Shown piece by piece: positions 8,915 through 16,972 of a DNA stretch of 64,000 bases (the first letter of the stretch is position 1; each line of letters starts with the position of its first letter). The stretch spans positions 1-64,000 of the forward strand of contig JAHJME010000012.1 of NCBI GenBank assembly GCA_018821435.1, written 5' to 3'. The DNA is from Alphaproteobacteria bacterium. GTDB lineage: Bacteria; Pseudomonadota; Alphaproteobacteria; Caulobacterales; Caulobacteraceae. The translations under genes were made by a program, and so were the position numbers. Under the pieces are notes generated by a model, which did not search any database, was not told the DNA's origin, and saw only the letters and a list, made by a program, of their open reading frames with translations.

Positions 8915-9337
8915 CTATTCGGCCGCGACGACGGTCAGCGCTTCCAGGGCGGCTGGCTTGGTCGGCGTGAGCGCCAGGCTGCGGCCTTCGAAGTGGGCGC
9001 CGGCCTCGATGGACAGTTCGGTGTGGCTGATGTCGCCGTCCACGCGGGCCGTGGCCCAGAGACGGACCTGGCGGGCGCAGATCGTGCCGGTGACCGAACC
9101 GCGCACCTCGATGCTGTCGGCCAGGATCGAGCCGCTCACCGACCCGCTCTCGCCAATGGTCAGCTGACCGACGCGGAGGTCGCCTTCCAGGGCCCCGTCC
9201 AGGTGGAGATCGCCTTCGGTGGTGAGGTCGCCACGGAGGCTGACGCCTTCGGCGACCAGCGAGGCCACGGTCAGCTTGCGCGGCTGCGGCGTGTCGTTCG
9301 GGGCGGATCCGCCCTTAGTCTGCGGCTTGGAGAACAT
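8915..9337 (-). CDS. bacA: Bactofilin (BacA-like)
   Basis: Bactofilins are small beta-helical proteins that polymerise without nucleotide into membrane-bound filaments and recruit wall enzymes; in Caulobacter they act in stalk morphogenesis. The 140-aa product has a short N-terminal tail (MFSKPQTKGG) that could bind membrane. The core at about 22-120 has the repeated hydrophobic/glycine pattern of the fold (LTTEGDLHLDGALEGDLRVG, VSGSILADSIEVRGSVTG). It overlaps the upstream M23 peptidase gene by 23 bases in another frame, so the two are co-translated; this pairing is known for Caulobacter bacA. It is slightly shorter than the Caulobacter protein as I recall it. Confidence 0.9.
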   Translation of the reverse strand: MFSKPQTKGGSAPNDTPQPRKLTVASLVAEGVSLRGDLTTEGDLHLDGALEGDLRVGQLTIGESGSVSGSILADSIEVRGSVTGTICARQVRLWATARVDGDISHTELSIEAGAHFEGRSLALTPTKPAALEALTVVAAE

Positions 9338-10472
9338 ACTGGCCCGCCTTCAGGAAACGGCTCGGGTTTTGGGCCCGGCCGTTGACCCACACCTCGTAGT
9401 GAAGGTGGGTCCCCGTCGAGCGGCCCGTCGAGCCCATCGATGCGATGCGTTGCCCCACCGCCACGCGCTGGCCGCGCTCCACGGCGAAGCCGGAGAGGTG
9501 GGCGTAGCGGGTCTTCAGGCCGCGGCCGTGGTCGATCTCGACCACATTGCCGTAGCCCGAACGCTGGCCCGTGTACGAGATCACGCCGGGACCCGTGGCG
9601 TAGATCGGCGTGGCGTAGCCGCCGCCGAAGTCCTGGCCGGAGTGATAGGCCGGGCGCCGCGTGAACGGGTCGAAGCGCACGCCGAAGCCGCTGGTCTGCT
9701 GGCTGTTGGTGGTGGGGCGGGCGAGGGGCAGATCCTCGGCCGCCTGGGCCAGGGCCTTGGCCTCGGAGAGGTCGAGGGCGGCGCGCTGGATGCGCACCGC
9801 GAAATCGTCGTCCACGTCCAGCACGGCGGCCAGGGCGCGGGGGTCCTTGGACTCGATCAGCGGGCCGCCGATGGAGCTGGAGGCGTCCACGAAGGCGGTC
9901 GGCGACAGGCCGGCCATCCGGAACGCCAGGCGCAGGCGGTCGGCGCGGCCCTTGGCGAAGTTGTCGGCGGCGTCCAGCAGCTGTTCCTGGCCGATCCGCA
10001 CCATCTCGACCCGGCGCACCGGGTTGACGTCATGGCCGGCCAGCGCGCGGTTGATGGCGGGGGTCAGGGCGGCGCTGGCGCCGGGCGAGCCCTTCATGTC
10101 GGTGAGCAGCAGGGCCAGGGCCGCGTGGCGCTTCTCGATCGAGGTGGCGGCGTTGGCGTTGGATCCGGAGGCGGCGTCCAGGCGGGCCATGGCGCTGTCC
10201 AGCCGCGCCTGGCGGTCGGCGACATAGCGCTCCGACTGGGCCTTGAGCTTGGCGATGTCGCGGTCGGCGGTGGAGGCCGACATCAGGTTGACCAGCATGG
10301 CGGCGGTGCAGACGCCCATCCACATGGCCCCGCCGGCGACCCCGCCGGCGATGATCAGTTGCTTCCGGGTGGTGAGGACGAAGGCCTTCATGGCGCCGCC
10401 GGAGCGGACGTAGAGGTGCCGTTCCGGGAACAAATCCACGAGCGAGCGGCCGAGCTGCGCCAGACGTTTCAT
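9315..10472 (-). CDS. ldpA: Bactofilin-associated M23/LytM-family peptidase
   Basis: A 385-aa inner-membrane protein. A cytoplasmic segment of about 36 residues is followed by one membrane helix (LIIAGGVAGGAMWMGVCTAAM), a periplasmic helical, coiled-coil-like region to about residue 230, and a C-terminal LytM domain. Zinc and catalytic residues of an active enzyme are present: HSGQDFGGG (HxxxD) and HLHYEVWVNG (HxH), so this is not a degenerate LytM. It probably cuts peptidoglycan cross-links where the bactofilin filament places it. Its last 23 bases overlap bacA. The ldpA symbol rests on the position next to bacA, as in Caulobacter, and is less certain than the family call. Confidence 0.85.
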   Translation of the reverse strand: MKRLAQLGRSLVDLFPERHLYVRSGGAMKAFVLTTRKQLIIAGGVAGGAMWMGVCTAAMLVNLMSASTADRDIAKLKAQSERYVADRQARLDSAMARLDAASGSNANAATSIEKRHAALALLLTDMKGSPGASAALTPAINRALAGHDVNPVRRVEMVRIGQEQLLDAADNFAKGRADRLRLAFRMAGLSPTAFVDASSSIGGPLIESKDPRALAAVLDVDDDFAVRIQRAALDLSEAKALAQAAEDLPLARPTTNSQQTSGFGVRFDPFTRRPAYHSGQDFGGGYATPIYATGPGVISYTGQRSGYGNVVEIDHGRGLKTRYAHLSGFAVERGQRVAVGQRIASMGSTGRSTGTHLHYEVWVNGRAQNPSRFLKAGQYVLQAAD

Positions 10473-10609
10473 ACTGAGCCGGAAGTCCCCACACCCTCGG
10501 TGTCGGCGATATGCGACGACTTTTTTGCGACAGGCAAGCCGCTTGGGGGGAGGTTCAGCCCCAAAGCGACCACCCGCCGCATGGCGTCATCGTTTATCGG
10601 CGAAAAGCG

Positions 10610-11071
10610 TCACGAAGCCGTCGCGGCGTCCAACACCTGTTGCGCGTGGTCGGCCACCTTCACCTTGCGCCAGATCTTCACCAGCTTGCCGTGGCGGATC
10701 AGGAAGGTGGACCGGTCGATGCCCATGTACTTGCGGCCATAGAGGCTCTTCTCGACCCAAGAGCCGTAGCGCTCGATGACCTCGCCCTCGGGGTCGGACC
10801 CCAGGGGGATGGTCAGGTCGTACTTGGCGGCGAACTTGCGGTGCTTGGCGATCGTGTCCTTGGACACCCCGATCACCGTGACGCCGGCCTTGGCGAACTG
10901 CGGCGCCAGGGCGGTGAACTCCTGGGCCTCCTTGGTGCAGCCGGTGGTGTCGTCCTTCGGATAGAAATAGAGCACCACGGTCTTGCCGGCGAAGTCGGCC
11001 AGCTTCACGCGGCCGTCCGGCGTTTCCAGGTCGAAGTCGGGCGCGGGCGCGCCTTCCACAACGTTCGTCAT
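10610..11071 (-). CDS. bcp: Thioredoxin-dependent peroxiredoxin, Bcp/PrxQ family
   Basis: A 153-aa thiol peroxidase reducing hydroperoxides in the cytoplasm. The peroxidatic Cys45 lies in DDTTGCTKEAQEF, with the family context FYPKD before it. It is the only cysteine in the protein: the resolving cysteine found five residues later in many Bcp proteins is Gln here, so it probably works as a 1-Cys enzyme. A strong ribosome site (GAGGAGG) precedes the ATG. It starts 9 bases after the tyrS stop and is probably cotranscribed with it. A 137-base gap without a gene separates it from the next gene on this strand. Confidence 0.92.
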   Translation of the reverse strand: MTNVVEGAPAPDFDLETPDGRVKLADFAGKTVVLYFYPKDDTTGCTKEAQEFTALAPQFAKAGVTVIGVSKDTIAKHRKFAAKYDLTIPLGSDPEGEVIERYGSWVEKSLYGRKYMGIDRSTFLIRHGKLVKIWRKVKVADHAQQVLDAATAS

Positions 11072-11080
11072 CGTTCCTCC

Positions 11081-12403
11081 TCAGACCGGCCGTACGAGCA
11101 CGATCTTCTTCTTGCCGGCCGAGAGCTTCACCACGCCGTCGGCGAGGTCGGCGGCGTTGATCACACGGTTGGCGTCGGCCTCGGCCTTGTCGTTCACCCG
11201 CAGCCCGCCGCCTTGGGCCAGGCGTCGCGCCTCGCCCTTGGAGCCGGCAAGGCCCGCCGCCACCGCCAGGTCGGCGAGTTGGACGCCGGCGTCGAGGTCG
11301 GCCTTGGCCACCTCATGCGTGGGCAGATCGCCGGAGACGCGGCCGTCCTCGAACGCCGCCTTGGCCGCCGCCTCGGCCGTGGCCGCCGCCTCCGCGCCGT
11401 GCAGCATGGTGGTCGCCGCGTTGGCCAGCACCTTCTTGGCCTCGTTGATCTCGGCGCCCGGCAGGGCCTCCAGCCGGGCGATCTCGTCCAGGGGCAGGTC
11501 GGTGAACAGCTTCATGAAGCGGCCCACGTCGGCGTCCTCGGTGTTCCGCCAGAACTGCCAGTAGTCGTAGGGGCTGCGCATGTCGGCGTTGAGCCACACG
11601 GCCCCGCCCACGGTCTTGCCCATCTTCTGGCCTGACGCGGTGGAGAGCAGCGGGGTGGTCAGGCCGAAGGCGGGCTTCTGTTCGACGCGGCGGATCAGCT
11701 CCACCCCGTTGACGATGTTGCCCCACTGGTCCGAGCCGCCCATCTGCAGTCGGCAGTCGTTGCGGCGCTCCAGCTCCAGGAAGTCCACCGACTGCATCAG
11801 CATGTAGTTGAACTCGAGGAAGGTCATCGGCTGTTCGCGGTCCAGCCGGGCCTTGACGCTGTCGAACGCCAGCATGCGGTTGATCGTGAAGTGGACCCCG
11901 AACTCGCGCAGGAAATCGACGTAGCCGTATTTCGACAGCCAGCTGTCGTTGTCGACCATGATCGCGTCGGTCGGCCCGTCGCCGAAAGTCAGGAACTTGG
12001 CGAAGACCGTCTTGATCGAGGCGATGTTGGCCTGGATCTGCGCCTCGGTGAGCAGGGGGCGCGATTGGTCCTTGTCGGTGGGGTCGCCGATCTTGGTGGT
12101 GCCGCCGCCCATCAGCACGATGGGCTTGTGGCCGGTCTGCTGCAGCCGGCGCAGCATCATGATCTGGATCAGCGAGCCCACGTGTAGCGACGCCGCCGTG
12201 GCGTCGAAGCCGATGTAGGCGGTGACCACGCCCTTGGCCGCCGCCTCGTCCAGCTCGACCGGGTGGGTCACCTGATGGATGTAACCGCGCGCCTGCAGCA
12301 CCTTCAGGAAGTCGGATTTGAAGGCGGGATCGGACATCGACGGATTCTCTGCGGCTGGATCGGCGCGCTCTAGCACGTCGGGCCTAAGGATTTCGAGGGA
12401 CAT
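11081..12403 (-). CDS. tyrS: Tyrosyl-tRNA synthetase
   Basis: Class I synthetase that charges tRNA-Tyr. The Rossmann core has the HIGH-like motif HVGS (in SLHVGSLIQ) and the KMSKS-like KMGKT. The C-terminal S4 RNA-binding domain is visible as [20 protein letters not shown] followed by LRVNDK. The start at 12403 gives 440 aa and has an excellent AAGGAG six bases upstream. Similarity to the family would also allow [10 protein letters not shown] at 12337, which has a poor ribosome site, so the 22 extra residues ([14 protein letters not shown] and on) may be real. It leads the tyrS-bcp pair and is divergent from anmK, a common arrangement in this class. Confidence 0.94.
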   Translation of the reverse strand: MSLEILRPDVLERADPAAENPSMSDPAFKSDFLKVLQARGYIHQVTHPVELDEAAAKGVVTAYIGFDATAASLHVGSLIQIMMLRRLQQTGHKPIVLMGGGTTKIGDPTDKDQSRPLLTEAQIQANIASIKTVFAKFLTFGDGPTDAIMVDNDSWLSKYGYVDFLREFGVHFTINRMLAFDSVKARLDREQPMTFLEFNYMLMQSVDFLELERRNDCRLQMGGSDQWGNIVNGVELIRRVEQKPAFGLTTPLLSTASGQKMGKTVGGAVWLNADMRSPYDYWQFWRNTEDADVGRFMKLFTDLPLDEIARLEALPGAEINEAKKVLANAATTMLHGAEAAATAEAAAKAAFEDGRVSGDLPTHEVAKADLDAGVQLADLAVAAGLAGSKGEARRLAQGGGLRVNDKAEADANRVINAADLADGVVKLSAGKKKIVLVRPV

Positions 12404-12590
12404 GGCAGGCTCCTTGGGATGCGAGGAGGCCGGCGTTCTCGGATTTGTTCGGGAATGCGCCGGCCGGGAAGGCAGGCGCGTGGGATCGGACGCCTGCTAG
12501 AAGGGCAGGCGGTAATAGCGGGCGGTGTTGGCGGCCGGTCCGATCATGGTGGGCCTAGCTAGCGGTTCGCGGACATGGCAGTCAACGGTC

Positions 12591-13697
12591 ATGCTCGTGC
12601 TTGGATTCATGACCGGGACCTCGCTGGACGCCGTCGACATGGCGATCCTGGAGACCGATGGCGACACGATCCAGGCGTTCGGCCCGGCCGGCGAACGCAA
12701 GCTGACCGACGCGACCCGCGACGTGATGCTGGAGGCGACGAAGCAGGCGCTGGCATGGGAACGCGGCACGCCGGCGCCGGCCATCTTCCCGCACGCCGCC
12801 GAGATGGTGGCCGAGGAACATCACGCCGCCGCCGAGGCGTTCCTGCAGGCCAACGGCCTGTCGTGGCCCGACATCGACCTGATCGGCATGCACGGCCAGA
12901 CGGTGCTGCACGAACGGCCCAAGGACGGCGTGCCCGGTCGCACGGTGCAGTTGGGCGACGCCGGCCTGCTGGTGCGGCTGACCGGTCGCCCCGTGGCCTT
13001 CGACTTCCGCACGGCCGACGTCGTGTCGGGCGGGGAGGGCGCGCCGCTGGCGCCGATCTACCACCTGGCGCGGGCGCGGGCCTCGGGCCTGACCGCGCCG
13101 CTGGCGGTGCTGAACGTCGGGGGCGTGGCCAATGTGACGTTCTGGACGGGCGGCGACGATATCGCGGCGTTCGACACCGGTCCGGGCAACGGGATGATCG
13201 ACCTGCTGGTTCAGGCGAGGGGCGCCGGTCGCTTCGACGCCGGCGGCAAGTACGCCAGCGTCGGGCGGGTGGACGAGGCCGTGGTCCGCGCCCTGCTGGC
13301 GCACCCGTACTTCCAGGCCCCGCCGCCCAAGTCGCTGGACCGCTTCGACTTCTCGCTGGAGCCGCTGGAGGCGCTGCAGTTGGAAGACGCCGCGGCGACG
13401 CTGGTGGCCTTCACCGCCGAGGCCGTGAAGGCGGGCTTCGACATGATGGGGGCCACGCCCACCGAGGTGATCGTCTGCGGCGGCGGCCGGCACAACCCTG
13501 AGATCATGAAGGCGCTGGCCGAGCGGCTGCCCATGCCGGTGAAGACCGCCGAGGACCACGGCTGGCGCGGCGACTCGATCGAGGCCGAAGCCTTCGCCTA
13601 TCTGGCGGCGCGGACGGCCCGTGGCCTGCCGATCTCGTTTCCGAAGACAACGGGCGTGCCTGAGCCCATGGCCGGGGGCCGTATCGTCAGGTCTTGA
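12591..13697 (+). CDS. anmK: Anhydro-N-acetylmuramic acid kinase
   Basis: Recycles peptidoglycan by cleaving and phosphorylating 1,6-anhydroMurNAc to MurNAc-6-phosphate. The ASKHA-fold phosphate loop is LGFMTGTSLDAVDMA at the very N-terminus. Other family blocks are DLIGMHGQTVLHE, DFRTADVVSGGEGAPL, NVGGVANVTF, FDTGPGNGMIDLL and IVCGGGRHNP. I chose ATG 12591, which places the first strand right at the N-terminus as in the family (368 aa). The frame also opens at 12546 and 12525; no candidate has a good ribosome site. The M20 hydrolase gene begins 12 bases after its stop. Confidence 0.9.
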   Translation: MLVLGFMTGTSLDAVDMAILETDGDTIQAFGPAGERKLTDATRDVMLEATKQALAWERGTPAPAIFPHAAEMVAEEHHAAAEAFLQANGLSWPDIDLIGMHGQTVLHERPKDGVPGRTVQLGDAGLLVRLTGRPVAFDFRTADVVSGGEGAPLAPIYHLARARASGLTAPLAVLNVGGVANVTFWTGGDDIAAFDTGPGNGMIDLLVQARGAGRFDAGGKYASVGRVDEAVVRALLAHPYFQAPPPKSLDRFDFSLEPLEALQLEDAAATLVAFTAEAVKAGFDMMGATPTEVIVCGGGRHNPEIMKALAERLPMPVKTAEDHGWRGDSIEAEAFAYLAARTARGLPISFPKTTGVPEPMAGGRIVRS

Positions 13698-13708
13698 GGG
13701 GGAGTTCC

Positions 13709-14995
13709 ATGCGTAAGATTCACGGGATCGCCGGCGCGCTGGCGCTGGCCATCGCGACGCCCGCCGCGGCGCAGAGCTTCGACGCCGCCGTCTTCGCGAA
13801 GGCCAAGGCGGTCCAGCCGAAGGTCGTCGAATGGCGGCGCGACATCCACGAGCACCCCGAGCTGAGCAACAGCGAGGTGCGCACCGCCGCCCTGGTGGCC
13901 GCGCACCTGAAGAAACTGGGTTTCGAGGTGCGGACCGGCGTCGCAAAGACCGGCGTCGTCGCGGTGCTGAAGGGTGGCAAGCCCGGCGGTGTCGTGGCGC
14001 TCCGCGCCGACATGGACGCCCTGCCGGTGGCCGAGCAGACCGGGCTGCCCTTCGCCTCGAAGGCCGTAGCCACCTACAACGGCGCCCAGGTCGGCGTGAT
14101 GCACGCCTGCGGCCACGACGCCCACGTGGCGATCCTGATGGGCGCCGCCGAGGTGCTGGCCGCGATGAAGGACCAGATCCCCGGCACGATCGTCTTCCTG
14201 TTCCAGCCGGCGGAAGAAGGCCCGCCGGCGGGCGAGGAGGGCGGCGCGCCGCTGATGATCAAGGACGGCGCCCTGGCCAACCCTGCGCCCAGCGCCGTCT
14301 TCGGCCTGCACGTCGGCCCCGGCGAACCGGGCGCGCTGACCTGGCGGCCCGGCCCGATGCTGGCCGCCTCGGACGGCTACGAGATCAAGCTGAAGGGCAA
14401 GCAGACCCACGGCGCGAACCCCTCGAACGGCATCGACATCGCCTCGATGCAGGCCGAGATCGTCCTGGCCTTCAACCAGATCGCCGCGCGGCAGATCAAC
14501 GTGACCCGCACGCCGACAATCCTGACGGTGGCCACGGTGCATGGCGGCGTGCGCCAGAACATCATTCCCGACGACATGATGCTGAGCGGCACGCTGCGCA
14601 CGTTCGACCCCGCGCTGCGGACCGACGTGATGGCGCGGGCTGAGAAGGCGGTGGAGTCGATCGCCAGCCGTTACGGCGGCTCGGGCAAGATCATCTGGAA
14701 CACGCCCAACCCAGTGACCGCCAACGACCCGGCCCTGACCGCGAAGATGAAGCCGACCCTGGTCCGCGCCGCCAAGGGCAAGATCAAGGACGACATCGAC
14801 TTCATCACCGGCGCCGAGGACTTCTCGTACTATCAGCAGAAGGTCCCGGGGGTGTTCTACAACCTGGGCATCGGTTTCCCGAAGGGCGTGAACCACTCTC
14901 CGCTGTTCAACGTCGTCGACGAGGGCGCGATGGAGGTCGGGGTACGGGCGCAGGCGCTGACGGCGTTGGACTACCTGGCGAGTTTGAAGCGCTAG
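13709..14995 (+). CDS. Exported M20D-family amidohydrolase
   Basis: Zinc-dependent hydrolase of the IAA-amino acid/hippurate hydrolase group, cleaving N-acyl amino acids or similar amides. The 428-aa product has a signal peptide (MRKIHGIAGALALAIATPAAAQS), so it acts in the periplasm. Metal-binding features are MHACGHDAH, FQPAEEG and a C-terminal ITGAEDFSYY with HSPLF. An inserted dimerisation domain lies between. GGGGGAG lies upstream of ATG 13709 and supports this start over 13694. It is probably cotranscribed with anmK. A role in trimming cell-wall-derived peptides is possible from its neighbours but not shown; the true substrate cannot be read from sequence. Confidence 0.85.
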   Translation: MRKIHGIAGALALAIATPAAAQSFDAAVFAKAKAVQPKVVEWRRDIHEHPELSNSEVRTAALVAAHLKKLGFEVRTGVAKTGVVAVLKGGKPGGVVALRADMDALPVAEQTGLPFASKAVATYNGAQVGVMHACGHDAHVAILMGAAEVLAAMKDQIPGTIVFLFQPAEEGPPAGEEGGAPLMIKDGALANPAPSAVFGLHVGPGEPGALTWRPGPMLAASDGYEIKLKGKQTHGANPSNGIDIASMQAEIVLAFNQIAARQINVTRTPTILTVATVHGGVRQNIIPDDMMLSGTLRTFDPALRTDVMARAEKAVESIASRYGGSGKIIWNTPNPVTANDPALTAKMKPTLVRAAKGKIKDDIDFITGAEDFSYYQQKVPGVFYNLGIGFPKGVNHSPLFNVVDEGAMEVGVRAQALTALDYLASLKR

Positions 14996-15028
14996 CTTCC
15001 GCCACGTCCCCCTTGCCGTTCAAACATT

Positions 15029-15046
15029 CGTTCGGCAGGCTGAACG
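15029..15046. promoter_or_regulatory. Candidate operator upstream of the monooxygenase
   Basis: An imperfect inverted repeat, CGTTC-N8-GAACG, is centred about 36 bases before the monooxygenase start. Such a position and shape suit a dimeric repressor, but no regulator gene is adjacent, so this is only a structural observation. Confidence 0.35.
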
Positions 15047-15073
15047 CCGATAACATAACGGCGGAGGACGACG

Positions 15074-16867
15074 ATGGCGGCTGACGACCTGGGCTTCGAC
15101 CCGAACGCGTTGCGCGACAAGTACCGGGCCGAGCGGGACAAGCGCCTGCGCACCGACGCCAGCGAGCAGTATGTCGAGATCGCCGGCCAGTTCGCCCACT
15201 ACCTGGAAGACCCCTACGTCGAAAAGCTGGAGCGCGCACCGGTCACCGACGACGTCGAGGTCGTGGTGGTCGGCGGGGGCTTCGGCGGCCAACTGGCCGC
15301 GGCGCGGCTGCGCGAGGCCGGCGTCGAGGATATCCGCATCATCGAGAAGGGCGGCGATTTCGGCGGCACCTGGTATTGGAACCGTTATCCCGGCGCGGCC
15401 TGCGACATCGAGAGCTACATCTACCTGCCGCTGCTGGAAGAGGTGGGCTATCTGCCCGTCGAGAAGTACAGCCGCGCGCCCGAGATCCTGCGCCACAGCC
15501 GCGCCATCGGCGAGAAGTTCGACCTGTACAAGGGCGCGCTGTTCCAGACCGAAGTGACCGAGATGCGGTGGGACGAGGACACGTCCCGCTGGATCGTCTC
15601 CACCAACCGCGGCGACGCGCTGAAGGCCCGCTTCGTGGTCATGGCCAATGGGCCGCTGCACCGGCCGAAGCTGCCCGGTATTCCGGGCGTCGAGAGCTTC
15701 AAGGGCCACAGCTTCCACACCAGCCGCTGGGATTATGAGTATACGGGCGGCGACTCGAACGGCGGGCTGACCGGCCTGAAGGACAAGCGCGTCGCGATCA
15801 TCGGCACCGGCGCCACGGCGGTGCAGTGCGTGCCGCACCTGGGCGAGTGGGCCAAGGAGCTGTTCGTCTTCCAGCGCACGCCGTCCTCGATCGACGTCCG
15901 CAACAACCGGCCCACCGATCCGGCGTGGGCCGACAGCCTGCAGCCCGGCTGGCAGCAGCACCGGATGGACAACTTCAACGTCCTGGTCTCGGGCGGTTTC
16001 GCCGAGGAAGACCTGGTCCAGGACGGCTGGACCGACATCATCGGCAACATCCTGCTGCTGGCCCGCAAGAAGGCCGAGGCCGGGGAGACCGTCGAGAACC
16101 CCGCCGAGCTGATGCAGCTGGCCGACTTCAAGAAGATGGAACAGGTCCGCGCCCGGGTGGACAGCGTGGTCGAGGACCCCGCCAAGGCCGAGGCGCTGAA
16201 GCCCTGGTACAACCAGTTCTGCAAGCGGCCGTGCTTCCACGACGACTACCTGGCGACCTTCAACCGACCGAACGTCCACTTGATCGACACCAAGGGCAAA
16301 GGCGTCGAGCGGATCACCGAGCACGGCATCGTCGTCGACGGGAAAGAGTACGAGGTCGACTGCCTGATCTACGCCACCGGCTTCGAGGTCGGCACCGACT
16401 ACACGCGCCGCTCGGGCTACGAGCTGTACGGCAAGGGCGGCAAGACCCTGACCCAGAAGTGGGCCAATGGGGCGGAGACGCTGCATGGCCTGCTGACGCG
16501 GGACTTCCCGAACTGCTTCATCGTCTCGAACGTGCAGTCGGGCTTCAGCGCCAACTTCCCGCACATGATCAACGAGCAGTCCAAGCACATCGCCTATGTG
16601 CTGAAGCACGCCCTGGACCATCAGGTCCGGACGGTGGAGCCGTCGGCCGAGGCGGAGGCCGCCTGGGTCGACACCATCGTCAAGCTGGCGATCATGCGCG
16701 AGGCGTTCCTGAAGGAGTGCACCCCCGGCTACTACAACAACGAGGGCCAGCCCGAGGCGATGACCGTGAAGAACGGCTCGTACGGAGCGGGTCCCGTGGC
16801 CTTCACCAAGGTGCTGGAAGCCTGGCGGGCAGAGGGCGACCTCAAGGGCCTCGAACTGACCCGATAG
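15074..16867 (+). CDS. Flavin-containing (Baeyer-Villiger-type) monooxygenase
   Basis: FAD/NADPH oxygenase predicted to insert oxygen next to a ketone or to oxidise a related substrate. Length is 597 aa. Domains in order: an N-terminal extension of about 60 residues typical of cyclohexanone-type enzymes; the FAD dinucleotide fold GGGFGG near 67; GGTWYWNRYPGAACD; the BVMO fingerprint FKGHSFHTSRWD near 213-224 (FxGxxxHxxxW[P/D]); and the NADPH fold IGTGATAVQ near 244. Later ATGF (YATGFEVGT) matches the family. ATG 15074 follows a GGAGG. It is a stand-alone gene between M20 hydrolase and DUF4173 genes, with no pathway partners, so the substrate is open. Confidence 0.88.
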   Translation: MAADDLGFDPNALRDKYRAERDKRLRTDASEQYVEIAGQFAHYLEDPYVEKLERAPVTDDVEVVVVGGGFGGQLAAARLREAGVEDIRIIEKGGDFGGTWYWNRYPGAACDIESYIYLPLLEEVGYLPVEKYSRAPEILRHSRAIGEKFDLYKGALFQTEVTEMRWDEDTSRWIVSTNRGDALKARFVVMANGPLHRPKLPGIPGVESFKGHSFHTSRWDYEYTGGDSNGGLTGLKDKRVAIIGTGATAVQCVPHLGEWAKELFVFQRTPSSIDVRNNRPTDPAWADSLQPGWQQHRMDNFNVLVSGGFAEEDLVQDGWTDIIGNILLLARKKAEAGETVENPAELMQLADFKKMEQVRARVDSVVEDPAKAEALKPWYNQFCKRPCFHDDYLATFNRPNVHLIDTKGKGVERITEHGIVVDGKEYEVDCLIYATGFEVGTDYTRRSGYELYGKGGKTLTQKWANGAETLHGLLTRDFPNCFIVSNVQSGFSANFPHMINEQSKHIAYVLKHALDHQVRTVEPSAEAEAAWVDTIVKLAIMREAFLKECTPGYYNNEGQPEAMTVKNGSYGAGPVAFTKVLEAWRAEGDLKGLELTR

Positions 16868-16868
16868 G

Positions 16869-16958
16869 CCTGCACAACTCCTGCACATGAACCGGGCCGC
16901 CTGCGCACGGCGGCTCGGGCAGGGCGTGATGCGACCGCTCTAGGACGGTCCCTGCACA
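16869..16958 (+). repeat. CCTGCACA direct repeats before the two-component operon
   Basis: CCTGCACA occurs at 16869-16876, again exactly 11 bases on at 16880-16887, and a third time at 16951-16958, just before the start of the DUF4173 gene. Two CCTGCACGG copies also follow the sensor kinase (20776-20784 and 20810-20818). An 11-base direct repeat fits the tandem half-sites bound by OmpR-type regulators, so autoregulation by the response regulator at 18511 is a reasonable inference. Confidence 0.5.
16892..16918 (+). terminator. GC-rich hairpin after the monooxygenase gene
   Basis: A 10-pair stem (16892-16901 with 16909-16918, one G-U pair) with a 7-base loop lies 25 bases after the monooxygenase stop. 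No T-tract follows, so it may be an mRNA-end stabiliser or a weak terminator rather than a classic intrinsic one. Confidence 0.45.
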
Positions 16959-16972
16959 ACGGGGACCTTCGC

